Shown here piece by piece: positions 41,954-49,918 of a stretch of 64,000 nt of DNA (the stretch's first letter is position 1; every line of letters begins with the position of its first letter). The translations under genes and the position numbers were made by a program. The notes beneath the pieces were generated by a model, which was given only the letters and a program-made list of their open reading frames with translations, ran no database searches and was not told the DNA's origin. The DNA lies in NCBI GenBank assembly GCA_965275915.1, contig CBDHYI010000003.1, positions 261,775 to 325,774 on the forward strand, written 5' to 3'. The DNA is from JBDWFY01 sp965275915. Its GTDB lineage: Bacteria > Pseudomonadota > Alphaproteobacteria > Rhizobiales > Stappiaceae.

Positions 41954-41994
41954 CCCTCGTCTTCGCCATCCGATTTCGATCCTCCAGGCAGTTG
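41954..41994. repeat. Dispersed short repeat, copy 1
   Basis: About 40 bp beginning CCCTCGTCTTCGCCAT match 44426-44466 with only a few differences. Both copies are intergenic and flank the block containing the regulator and the IS. Confidence 0.6.
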
Positions 41995-42092
41995 CTCCAC
42001 GGATGTTTCCAATCGTCCGTCCTGCAACCGCATGAGCCGGGCAATCATGAACAGAAAATGGGTGCTGAGATCACGCTTTGTCGTGCATCCGC

Positions 42093-42341
42093 ATGACAAT
42101 CCGGAGTGCCGCTCTGACCTATGATTTCCTCTTTACGAATTGCAAAGGGTACTTCGTGGACATCAATCTGTTGGTCATCCCTCATCTTCAGGAATCTCCA
42201 CCGCCGCTCCGTTTGGATGCTGCCGCAGAAGATCGTTATTATCGCCGCTTCGATGCGCCGAATGCTGCGCGCATGAAACCGCTTGTGTCGTTTGCAGTTG
42301 CAGTCGGCCTGCTCGCCGTCATTATTGAACTGTTGCGCTGA
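42093..42341 (+). CDS. Small membrane-anchored hypothetical protein
   Basis: An 82-residue protein if ATG 42093 is used. A C-terminal transmembrane helix (PLVSFAVAVGLLAVIIELL) follows a basic stretch, giving a tail-anchored topology. The N-terminal part includes KGYFVDINLLVIPHL. No family is recognised. It ends one base before the frame of the following regulator, so the two may be linked. Confidence 0.45.
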   Translation: MTIRSAALTYDFLFTNCKGYFVDINLLVIPHLQESPPPLRLDAAAEDRYYRRFDAPNAARMKPLVSFAVAVGLLAVIIELLR

Positions 42342-42377
42342 TTGCCTTTTGGTGCCGATGATGGAGTTCATACCAGG

Positions 42378-43394
42378 ATGAGCGCACCCGATTGCGAAGA
42401 CCGGATTGCCATTCTTGAAGTGATCGAGGCGGAGACGGTAGCCTATTTCAGCAAGGATTATGAATCTTGGGAACGGTGCTGGCTACACGCCCCTCATATC
42501 CGCAAATGGTCGCACCTGGGCGATGGCAGCACCGCCATGGACGAAGGTTGGGACCAGATCAGCGCCAAGATGAAACACAGCATGGAGCAGTTTCCTGTGC
42601 CTGACTTGGCTACCGTTGCCAAGGTCCGGCGCGAGCGCATCGATATCCGGATTGGGACGAATTTGGCGTGGGCCACCTTCGACCAGCATGCACCGAAAAC
42701 CGGAGATCCGTTGGACAATCCGGGCGTACAATACCAGATGCGGATCCTGGAGAGGGAAAACGGTGAATGGAAGATTTCCTGTGCCATCGTCATGCAGCGC
42801 CGTATCGACTATGCGCCCGGTCCGCTTCTTCAGGTCGACGCTGACGCAACCCTGCTTTGGATGAACGGCGAGGCTGAGAAACATTTTCCGGACCAACAGG
42901 GCTTGGTGGTCAGCGGTGGTCGGTTGCGTGCACCGAACAGGACCAGCGACAAGGCCCTCCGCGGCGCCATCCGCTGGGCGTCGCACATCTCGGAAAGGTA
43001 CTATAGGGTTTTCCACCAGAACAACACGGTGCCGGCAACAGGTTTACCAATGTGCGGTGCTGTGCCGGTCGTTCTGTGCGACGACCAGGACGTTAATCTG
43101 CAGATCTGCTGGGTCATCGTCGACGGCGGAATAATCCTCATAAGCTTCCACGACAAACACATGACGGAACGCCGGCTTGCCGCCGCAGAGACACTCTACA
43201 GCCTGTCTCCTGCGCAGACACGTCTTGCAAAACTCATCATCGAAGGGCATGACCTGGCGAAGGCGGCCGCCATTCTCGACGTCAGCATCAACACCACCCG
43301 TACCCACCTGCAGCGCATGTTCGACAAGACCGGCGTAAGAAGCCAGACAGCCCTGGTGAGGGTGCTGCTGAGCACCAATTCCGCATTCTGGTAG
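42378..43394 (+). CDS. LuxR-type regulator with N-terminal SnoaL/NTF2-like domain
   Basis: About 338 residues from ATG 42378. The N-terminal 140 residues resemble an NTF2/SnoaL-like fold (ILEVIEAETVAYFSKDYESW, WSHLGDGST, GVQYQMRILERENGEWKISC). The middle region is PAS-like in composition (LLQVDADATLLWMNGEAEKH). The C-terminus is a LuxR helix-turn-helix (LSPAQTRLAKLIIEGHDLAK, AAILDVSINTTRTHLQRMF, TGVRSQTALVRVLL). NTF2-like plus LuxR is unusual; the ligand is unknown. The regulator probably controls neighbouring genes, which is not shown. Confidence 0.72.
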   Translation: MSAPDCEDRIAILEVIEAETVAYFSKDYESWERCWLHAPHIRKWSHLGDGSTAMDEGWDQISAKMKHSMEQFPVPDLATVAKVRRERIDIRIGTNLAWATFDQHAPKTGDPLDNPGVQYQMRILERENGEWKISCAIVMQRRIDYAPGPLLQVDADATLLWMNGEAEKHFPDQQGLVVSGGRLRAPNRTSDKALRGAIRWASHISERYYRVFHQNNTVPATGLPMCGAVPVVLCDDQDVNLQICWVIVDGGIILISFHDKHMTERRLAAAETLYSLSPAQTRLAKLIIEGHDLAKAAAILDVSINTTRTHLQRMFDKTGVRSQTALVRVLLSTNSAFW

Positions 43395-43533
43395 ACGTAT
43401 CGGGAGACCATCTCTCGTCTGCCAGCTCACAGATTTCCCCCAATACTCGGCATGTGGGCGTGTCCGCCAAGCCGGACCAAGCTCTCAGTCGGCTGCGCCG
43501 ACCGAAGCCGATGGGGCTGCTTGCCAACTTGTT

Positions 43534-44303
43534 CTAGGTCTTGGACTCATTAAATCGGATCCAGATTCGCGCTGAAGCGAGTTTAACGCCAGCCATGTAG
43601 TTTTCGGGATTTTTCTCGTATCTGGTCGCTACGGCTCTGAAATGTTTGAGTTTGTTGAAGAACCGTTCAACCATATTCCGTAGTTTGTAGAGATATTTGG
43701 AGAAAGCTGACCTACGGCGGCGATGAGGCATGCAGGGGATGTTTGGGAAAGCGTCCTGGCCAGTGATCAAGTTACGAATAGCATCGGCATCATAGGCCCG
43801 ATCTGCCAAAACAATCGCTTTTGAGGGAAGACCGGATAAAAGCGACATGGCTTGATGACCATCGTAGGCTTGCCCTTCGCTCAAGCTCAGTTTGATCGGC
43901 AGACCGCAAGCATCTACCACAGCATGGATCTTACTGGTCAGGCCGCCCCGGGAACGTCCCATGCAACCGGATCCCCTTTTTTGTTCCCATTAGCGCCATG
44001 CTGATGAACACGGACAGAGGAACTGTCAATCATCTGGATGTCGCCGTCATAAGCTGTTGAAACAGCTTGTAATATCCGGTCCCAGACACCAGCCTCACGC
44101 CAACGGACAAATCGATTGTAGCAGGTCTTATGCGAGCCGTAGCGTTCGGGAATATCCGCCCAGGGTGCCCCTGTGCGCCAACGCCACAAAATCCCGTTGA
44201 TCACCCGCCGGTCATCAACGCGCTGAACACCTCTCATCTTGGTCGGTAAAAGCGGTTGGATCACTGACCACTCAAAATCACTCATATCAAAGCGCGCCAT
44301 CAA
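43534..44303 (-). CDS. IS5/IS427-type transposase made by programmed frameshifting
   Basis: The first frame (43938-44303) carries an N-terminal part ending SSVRVHQHGANGNKKG; the second (43534-43962) continues GRSRGGLTSKIHAVVDACG. They join at AAAAAAGGGG (minus strand; 43973-43982), a classical slippery run. The DDE triad is visible: Asp in QMIDSSS, Asp in VLADRAYD and Glu in NMVERFFNKLKHF. The stop codon TAG is formed partly by the flanking target TA. Probably functional, since no internal stops are present. Confidence 0.85.
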
Positions 44304-44368
44304 AAACTCCTTTCGGAGCTTGAATCATTTAAGCACTGATTTGGCTACTCGTTTATGAGGGCGTAACC
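43537..44368 (-). mobile_element. IS5-family (IS427-group-like) insertion sequence, complete
   Basis: Imperfect terminal inverted repeats: left GGTCTTGGACTCATTAAA and right (reverse) GGTTACGCCCTCATAAAC share 11 of 18 bases. The element is flanked on both sides by TA within CTAG, consistent with a 2-4-bp target duplication. About 832 bp, with the transposase in two overlapping frames as in IS427 elements. Confidence 0.78.
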
Positions 44369-44425
44369 TAGGGCCCAAAACGTCTCAATGAGCCGCTTTG
44401 TTCCAAGAACCGTAGGCGCCCATCC

Positions 44426-44466
44426 CCCTCGTCTTCGCCATACGGTTTCGATCCTTCACGCAGATG
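44426..44466. repeat. Dispersed short repeat, copy 2
   Basis: Counterpart of 41954-41994. It lies just right of the IS, ahead of the structured leader, in non-coding DNA. Confidence 0.6.
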
Positions 44467-44508
44467 AATTTTAGGAACCGCCCTTGGCGGTTGCATTGTT
44501 TGTGAAGT

Positions 44509-44660
44509 GGGGAAAGAGGGCGCTGCCCTCTCTCCCCAGCAAGGTAAAAATCGGGTCTCCCCATAATTTTTACGGCCAGGAAACCTGTCCGAAAAAATCA
44601 CGGCTGCGCCGCCCTCCGCTTCGCTGCGGGTGGGCGATACCCCTCCCGATTTTCACCTTG
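44509..44660 (+). promoter_or_regulatory. Strongly structured leader element upstream of a zinc-ribbon gene
   Basis: A 13-bp hairpin with one mismatch (GGGGAAAGAGGGC 44509-44521 with 44525-44537) is followed by a long-range pairing of AAGGTAAAAATCGGG (44541-44555) with CCCGATTTTCACCTT (44646-44660), 14 of 15 matching. Inside lie GTAAAAAT/ATTTTTAC and CCGC/GCGG pairings, which would compete with the long stem. It ends 86 bp before ATG 44747. Candidate RNA leader or single-stranded-DNA promoter. Confidence 0.55.
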
Positions 44661-44746
44661 CCCCCCTCTCACCCGCAGTTCCGCACGAGCTCGGGAGCAG
44701 GACGGGGTCCTGCACCCGATCCGATTTTTGAGAAGGGATAAAACCG

Positions 44747-45229
44747 ATGTCAGCAGATTACAGCGAACTGGTTACAACACACATTCCAACCCATCACGCG
44801 GACTACTGGAGGGCGCGGCGGTTCGCCTTCCGGTCCATTAAAATGCTTGACCGAGCTATCGATTGGGCAGCCGAAGAAGCGAGTTACGTTTTTGGAGGAT
44901 TCCACCCAAACGGAGATATTATTGCAATCGAGAATTTCGAGCCGTGGGAAGCGGTTGCGGCCTTTGAGGAAATGGTTGCAAGTAACCCCAATGCAATCTC
45001 GATTTTGACCGCCCAAGGTCGGGCTGATCTCCTTCAAGCGGTCCGCACCACCGATCAAGAAAACGGTTCCGACGGATCAGAGAGCCGCGCCGATAACACG
45101 TCGTTTGACGATGAGCCGCGCCGTTACTGCAATTACCAATGCCAGAATTGCGACCACGTCGTGAACCGCGAACAGCCGCCGAGAATCTGCACGATTTGTG
45201 GCTGTGACGATTTCCGACCCATCAACTGA
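44747..45229 (+). CDS. Hypothetical protein with C-terminal zinc ribbon
   Basis: A 160-residue protein; the AGAAGGG site precedes ATG 44747. The N-terminal 100 residues are helical (FRSIKMLDRAIDWAAEEASY, WEAVAAFEEMVAS). After an acidic linker, the C-terminus has C-x2-C...C-x2-C (CNYQCQNCDHV, then CTICGCDDFRPI), a rubredoxin-like zinc ribbon. Could bind DNA or a protein partner. Nearest plus-strand gene on the traC side of oriT. Confidence 0.6.
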   Translation: MSADYSELVTTHIPTHHADYWRARRFAFRSIKMLDRAIDWAAEEASYVFGGFHPNGDIIAIENFEPWEAVAAFEEMVASNPNAISILTAQGRADLLQAVRTTDQENGSDGSESRADNTSFDDEPRRYCNYQCQNCDHVVNREQPPRICTICGCDDFRPIN

Positions 45230-45327
45230 AAAAGCGACCCGGAGCCAAACCCGAGCAGACTTGGCGGCGTGATGTTCATCATGCCGCCATCGCCATTGAT
45301 GGGTCATTCATATGAAATCAAGGCTTC

Positions 45328-45510
45328 CTATTTCTCGAAAGGATCGCTGACCCTGTTTGTAAACAGAGCGTGCAAGATATCCAGTTCCGCCACCACATCG
45401 ACTGGATCACGGTTCAATGCCGACAGAGCGTAGGTGCGCAATGCGTCGCTTGTGGCCGGATCGTCAATGATATTTTGCACCTGTTTGTGAAACCCGGTCT
45501 CCGCACGCAT
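45328..45510 (-). CDS. Small hypothetical protein downstream of traD
   Basis: A 60-residue protein from ATG 45510, with AAGGGAG at correct distance; ATG 45516 is too close to that site. Sequence is helical (FHKQVQNIIDDP, TYALSALNRDPVDVVAEL) and acidic. It lies immediately after traD, so it is likely the third gene of a traC-traD operon. No family is recognised. Confidence 0.55.
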   Translation of the reverse strand: MRAETGFHKQVQNIIDDPATSDALRTYALSALNRDPVDVVAELDILHALFTNRVSDPFEK

Positions 45511-45527
45511 CGGCATTTCTCCCTTAA

Positions 45528-45731
45528 TCAATCGGATTGGGTTTCCTGCGGTTCGGCGTCGTCCCCGGCAGCATCTTCCTGCCGCCGCTCCATATAGTCG
45601 GACAACACCGCGACCAGTTCCTCCTCCGGCAGATCGCCGGCGCCGGCCTTGATCACGAGTCCGCCAAGCACAATCTTGTTGCGCGTCTCCATACGCCGAT
45701 CTGCGTTCTTTACACGCTGCATGGTCTGCAC
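45528..45731 (-). CDS. traD: Conjugal transfer protein TraD (Ti-type small protein)
   Basis: A 67-residue protein with the block RRMETRNKIVLGGLVIKAGA, which is the hallmark of Ti-type TraD, a small relaxosome-associated protein (not the F-type ATPase of the same name). Start GTG 45731 or ATG 45722. The frame runs upstream into the end of traC without a start, so coupling to traC translation is likely. Acidic C-terminus. Confidence 0.8.
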   Translation of the reverse strand: MQTMQRVKNADRRMETRNKIVLGGLVIKAGAGDLPEEELVAVLSDYMERRQEDAAGDDAEPQETQSD

Positions 45732-45750
45732 CTGGCGGGCAATCTTCTGA

Positions 45751-45978
45751 TCAATACGCTTCAGTTTTGGGGACTTCGGCCGATCGGCGAAATCGCGCGG
45801 TCACGGTTTCGAACGCCTCCAACAATTCGACGTCCGAAACATTGAGGTCGGCGAGGCCCGCGCGTTTGGCGATCCGGGCGATGTGGTTCGCGCGCGCATC
45901 CACCGCGGCCGCGCGCTGTTGCTTCAATTTGACAATTTCCGTGTCGATATCGGCGACGGTTCGGGTTTGACGGACCAT
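45751..45978 (-). CDS. traC: Conjugal transfer protein TraC
   Basis: A 75-residue protein from ATG 45978 with a GTAAGGACG site; the longer frame to 46068 would run into the oriT. A long coiled-coil helix (VADIDTEIVKLKQQRAAAVD) and GLADLNVSDVELLEAFETVT are typical of Ti-type TraC. It is transcribed away from traA, with oriT between, the standard Ti/RSF1010-type arrangement. Paralogue of 40568-40852. Confidence 0.8.
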   Translation of the reverse strand: MVRQTRTVADIDTEIVKLKQQRAAAVDARANHIARIAKRAGLADLNVSDVELLEAFETVTARFRRSAEVPKTEAY

Positions 45979-46029
45979 AACGTCCTTACTCCGGTTTGAT
46001 TTGCGGTCTACGGACACGATAGCGCGGAG

Positions 46030-46110
46030 GCGAGCATAACGCAAGGGATGCGTAGGATTTATTGACAATGGCGCACTTATACGTCATGACTGACATGTGC
46101 GGCGCGAGCG
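46030..46110. other. Predicted origin of transfer (oriT) with MobQ-type nick site
   Basis: The minus strand at 46070-46079 reads TAAGTGCGCC, matching the core nick region of RSF1010/Ti-type origins (TAAGTGCGCCCT). On the 5' side of it lie the inverted repeat CATG-x5-CATG (about 46084-46096) and GGCGC/GCGCC pairs, as expected of relaxase binding. It sits between divergent traC and traA. By analogy the minus strand would be transferred, left side first. Confidence 0.72.
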
Positions 46111-46133
46111 CCGCTTGATTTTGGGCCTTCGGC

Positions 46134-49100
46134 ATGGCGATTTATCATCTATCGGTGCAGATCATCGGAAAGGCGGGCGGTCGCAGTGCGGTTGCGGCAG
46201 CCGCCTATCGGCATTGTGCGAAAATGAGCCGCGACGAGACGGGTGAGGAGATTGATTACAGTCGCAAGGCAGGCAATGCGCACAGCGAGTTTGCGCTGCC
46301 GGCGGACGCACCGGGCTGGATTGCGAAGTTTGCGAGCGGCCACAGCGTCGAGGAAACGAGTGCCTACTTTTGGAACGCGGTCGAGGCCAATGAGAAGCGC
46401 CATGACGCGCAGCTGGCGCGGGAGATTGTGCTGGCGCTGCCGCTCGAACTGACGGTCGAGCAGAATATCGAGCTGGTGCGGGATTTCGTTTCGCTTGAGT
46501 TGACGGGGAGGGGGATCGTGGCCGATTGGGCCTATCACGACATGCCCGGTAATCCGCATTTACACATCATGACGACCTTGCGTCCGCTGACTGAAACAGG
46601 GTTCGGACCAAAGCGTGTTCCCATAGTCGGCGAGGACGGTAAGCCTCTTCGCAACAAAAAAGGGAAGATCCGTTACGAGCCATTTGCAGGTGGGCCGGAG
46701 CGGCTGCGGGACATGCGCAAGTCCTGGGCGGAGATCCACAACTCACATCTTGCCAAACACGGATACGAGGTGCGGATCGACCATCGGTCATTCGAGGCGA
46801 TGGGGATCGACGCAGTTCCGACGACGCATCGGGGGCCTGCGGCTGACAATATTGACGAACGCGGCGAGGTGTCGGAACGGATGGAAACGGCGCAGGATGC
46901 TGCGCGAGCTAACTATCAGAGATATGCAGCAGACCCTTCGTTGGTCCTGAAGAAGATCACGGTGCAGAAGGCTGTGTTCACGCGTCACGACATTGCCCGG
47001 GAGATCAACAAGACGAAGTGCAGCGCGGAAGAGTTTCGTGCGCTCTATTATCGTGTCGGAGCTTGTGACGAGCTGGCCGCCGTTGCGGCGCCGGGCTTTG
47101 ATCCGTTTACCGGTGAAGAGAGTTCCGAGGCGCTTTACTCAACACGCACCGTGGTGCAGCTCGAGCATGAGATGCTTCTCAACATCGAGGCGTTGAAGGA
47201 ATCTTCCTTCCAATCGTTGAGCGACAAACATCTTGCCGCGGCCTATGAACGGTTCGAGAAGGAGCGCGGCTTTGCGCTCAACGACGAGCAGAAGAATGTC
47301 GTTCGTCACCTGACGCGCGACAATGCCTGTGCGGTTGTGGTCGGGTATGCGGGCGCCGGTAAATCCACAACAATGGATGCCTTGCGCGTTGCCTTCGACC
47401 GCAAACAGGTCCGGGTGATCGGCGGCGCGCTCGCTGGAATCGCATCGGACAATTTGCGGGAAGAAGCCGGAATTGCGAGCCGGACGCTGGCGTCCTGGGA
47501 GTACCAATGGAACCAGGGCCGGATGCTTCCGGACAGCAGTACAGTCTTTGTCATGGATGAGGCCGGCATGGTTTCATCCGATCAGATGGGGCGCATTACA
47601 CGGGTTCTTCGTGAGCATGGTGCGAAGATGATTGTGCTTGGCGACGCCAAGCAGCTGCAGCCGATCCGGGCCGGTGCCGCGTTCCGGGCGTTCGCCGATG
47701 TCGCAGGCTATGTCGAGCTCAACAATGTTGTGCGCCAGACCGAGGGCTGGATGCGGGAGGCATCCATCAAGTTCGGGCGCGGGGAGAATGAAGCGGCTGT
47801 TGATGCCTATCTTTCTCGCGATCGTGTCAGTTGGGCCGTCGATGAACACAGGGCTAGGTCGCAGTTGATCGATGATTGGGTTGGTTATCATCAGGCCGGC
47901 TCGGATGTGGTCATCATGGCGCATCGGAACAAAGACGTCATCGCGCTGAACCACCAGGCGCGTGCCGCGTTGAAGACGGACGGTGCCCTTCAGGACGAAA
48001 CGTCATTCAGCACAGCGCGCGGCGAACGAATGTTTGCTGTGGGCGACACGGTGTTGTTCCTGCAGAACGAGCGCAGTCTGGATGTCTTCAACGGGTCAAC
48101 CGGCACAGTGACGGAGGCCGCCAGAAACCGTCTTACGGTTCTGGTCGAAGGACATGATGAACCAGTCGTGGTGCGCGCCAACGAATACAATCACATTGAC
48201 TACGGTTATGCGCGAACGATCCACAAGGAGCAGGGGTGCACCGTCGACAGGTCCTTCGTTTATGCGTCGCAGACCATGGATGCGCAATTGTCCTATGTCG
48301 CCTTGACGCGGCATCGGGAGGACGTTCAGGTCTATGCGGCGCGCAATGTGTTCAAGGACAATCGGCGGCTCAAGCAGGCCATGAGCAGAGATCGTCTCAA
48401 GGATACGACCGTCCTGCATCGCGGCACTGAGGATTATCAGGATACCATTCGCGGGTTTGCCGAGCGGCGCGGGTTTCCGACAACGGAATCGATCAGGGAA
48501 TTTGTCGTTGCCAATGTCCAGAACATGCGCGAGCGGTTCAATCGGGTCAGTACGGCTTTCGCCAGGATCCGTGCACCCAGGCGGTTCGATCCGGGTCACT
48601 CGAAGGATCGCGGAATGGACACCGGTCCAGTCCGGACGCCGGCCGTCCAGCCGGAGGCGGTCAGGGTTCCGGACATATCGGAAGGCCTCGCCCATTCGCT
48701 CAACCGGCTCGCTCACAATGCCAAGCCGATTGTGGTGGGTGCTGTTCGCCGGCGTGGCTTCGTTCGTTCGGCTGACTACGAGCTGCACCTTGCGAGCAGC
48801 GGGCCCGAACTCCAATCGTTCAACGAGACGATCAGAGGCGTTCTGCCGGCGTCGCAGATCATCGCCCATGGCCTTGAGCGGCCGGATACGGATGACAAGC
48901 TGCTGCGGCCTTTGTCCGACGACTGGAAAGACTTCATGGTCGAGAACTGGCCGCAGGTGTTCGCAGCGCAGCGGGCTGAGAGGGACCATTCCATGATTGA
49001 GGAACTGAAAGAGCGCGTTGCCGAGCAGAAGATCGAGAATTGGTATGAAAGCCATCTGCAACAGACCAGGGAGCGTTTCGTGCCGGAGAAGCCATTGATC

Positions 49101-49865
49101 CCGGCTGCGGAGATCGATCCGGTTCCGACGGCCGCAGAAATTCGCGCGGCTGTCTTCGACGATGCGAATATGCGACAAACCCGGGCGGTCGCCCGTGACG
49201 TCATCGGGCAGGTCTATGGGTCGAACTCCGAGGCATTGGAGGCCATTTCCAAGCGCTATCTTGACACGGGTGACAAGGCATCGGTCCTCGCTGACGTGAA
49301 AGCGAACCCGGAAGTGTTCGGTGATGTACGGGGCAGTGTCCGGCTCGGGTTCGCCAACGCCGAGCGCAAGGAGGCCCTTTCCCATATTGGGACGCTGGAG
49401 TATGTCGTCGGCAATTATCTCAATCAGGCTGAACGGCTGGCGCCCAAGATTGAAGCCAGGATCGTGGAACACAGGTCCGTTCTGAGAGAACCGGTTCCGG
49501 ACCTGTCGCCGGCGGCAGAACGGTTCGTCGAAAGGGCCGTCCAGATCGGTCGGATGGACGCCGGGCCCGACAAGTATGCCGCCCTGGACAGTCTTCTGGA
49601 AGACAAGGCCTCCGTGAAGGAAGTGCAGCGGCTGCAGGATGCGTTAACCGCTCGGTACGGTCTCGGCGAGCGTGCTTTTGCGCGGGGCATGAAGGACGAC
49701 GATGGTCTGCGAAAACTGCCGGAAGCCGATCGCAGCCGAATACAGGAGAAGGCAGCGCTCGTTATGGGGTCCTGGACACGCATTGTCGATACCGTGCAGG
49801 ACAGGCGCCGGATTGAGCAGAACCTGGAGCGTGGCAAAGACCAATACAAGGGTTATGAACGATAG
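46134..49865 (+). CDS. traA: TraA relaxase-helicase of the Ti type (MobQ/MobA-MobL)
   Basis: A 1243-residue protein. Residues 1-230 are the MobA/MobL relaxase: Tyr in MAIYHLSVQIIG, A-A-A-A-Y-R, and the histidine triad within MPGNPHLHIMTTLRP (about 138-152). Residues about 370-750 form a RecD/TraI-type helicase with Walker A GYAGAGKSTT (about 404), Walker B FVMDEAGMVSS (about 481) and, further on, ARTIHKEQGCTVDRSFVYAS and YVALTRHRE. The C-terminal 450 residues are helical. TraA nicks oriT, binds the 5' end and unwinds the plasmid. No Shine-Dalgarno is evident before ATG 46134. Confidence 0.92.
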   Translation: MAIYHLSVQIIGKAGGRSAVAAAAYRHCAKMSRDETGEEIDYSRKAGNAHSEFALPADAPGWIAKFASGHSVEETSAYFWNAVEANEKRHDAQLAREIVLALPLELTVEQNIELVRDFVSLELTGRGIVADWAYHDMPGNPHLHIMTTLRPLTETGFGPKRVPIVGEDGKPLRNKKGKIRYEPFAGGPERLRDMRKSWAEIHNSHLAKHGYEVRIDHRSFEAMGIDAVPTTHRGPAADNIDERGEVSERMETAQDAARANYQRYAADPSLVLKKITVQKAVFTRHDIAREINKTKCSAEEFRALYYRVGACDELAAVAAPGFDPFTGEESSEALYSTRTVVQLEHEMLLNIEALKESSFQSLSDKHLAAAYERFEKERGFALNDEQKNVVRHLTRDNACAVVVGYAGAGKSTTMDALRVAFDRKQVRVIGGALAGIASDNLREEAGIASRTLASWEYQWNQGRMLPDSSTVFVMDEAGMVSSDQMGRITRVLREHGAKMIVLGDAKQLQPIRAGAAFRAFADVAGYVELNNVVRQTEGWMREASIKFGRGENEAAVDAYLSRDRVSWAVDEHRARSQLIDDWVGYHQAGSDVVIMAHRNKDVIALNHQARAALKTDGALQDETSFSTARGERMFAVGDTVLFLQNERSLDVFNGSTGTVTEAARNRLTVLVEGHDEPVVVRANEYNHIDYGYARTIHKEQGCTVDRSFVYASQTMDAQLSYVALTRHREDVQVYAARNVFKDNRRLKQAMSRDRLKDTTVLHRGTEDYQDTIRGFAERRGFPTTESIREFVVANVQNMRERFNRVSTAFARIRAPRRFDPGHSKDRGMDTGPVRTPAVQPEAVRVPDISEGLAHSLNRLAHNAKPIVVGAVRRRGFVRSADYELHLASSGPELQSFNETIRGVLPASQIIAHGLERPDTDDKLLRPLSDDWKDFMVENWPQVFAAQRAERDHSMIEELKERVAEQKIENWYESHLQQTRERFVPEKPLIPAAEIDPVPTAAEIRAAVFDDANMRQTRAVARDVIGQVYGSNSEALEAISKRYLDTGDKASVLADVKANPEVFGDVRGSVRLGFANAERKEALSHIGTLEYVVGNYLNQAERLAPKIEARIVEHRSVLREPVPDLSPAAERFVERAVQIGRMDAGPDKYAALDSLLEDKASVKEVQRLQDALTARYGLGERAFARGMKDDDGLRKLPEADRSRIQEKAALVMGSWTRIVDTVQDRRRIEQNLERGKDQYKGYER

Positions 49866-49918
49866 CGCTGTTCTTCAGTACGCGTGTTCATGCCGGTGTC
49901 ATGCATATATGTCGAATG

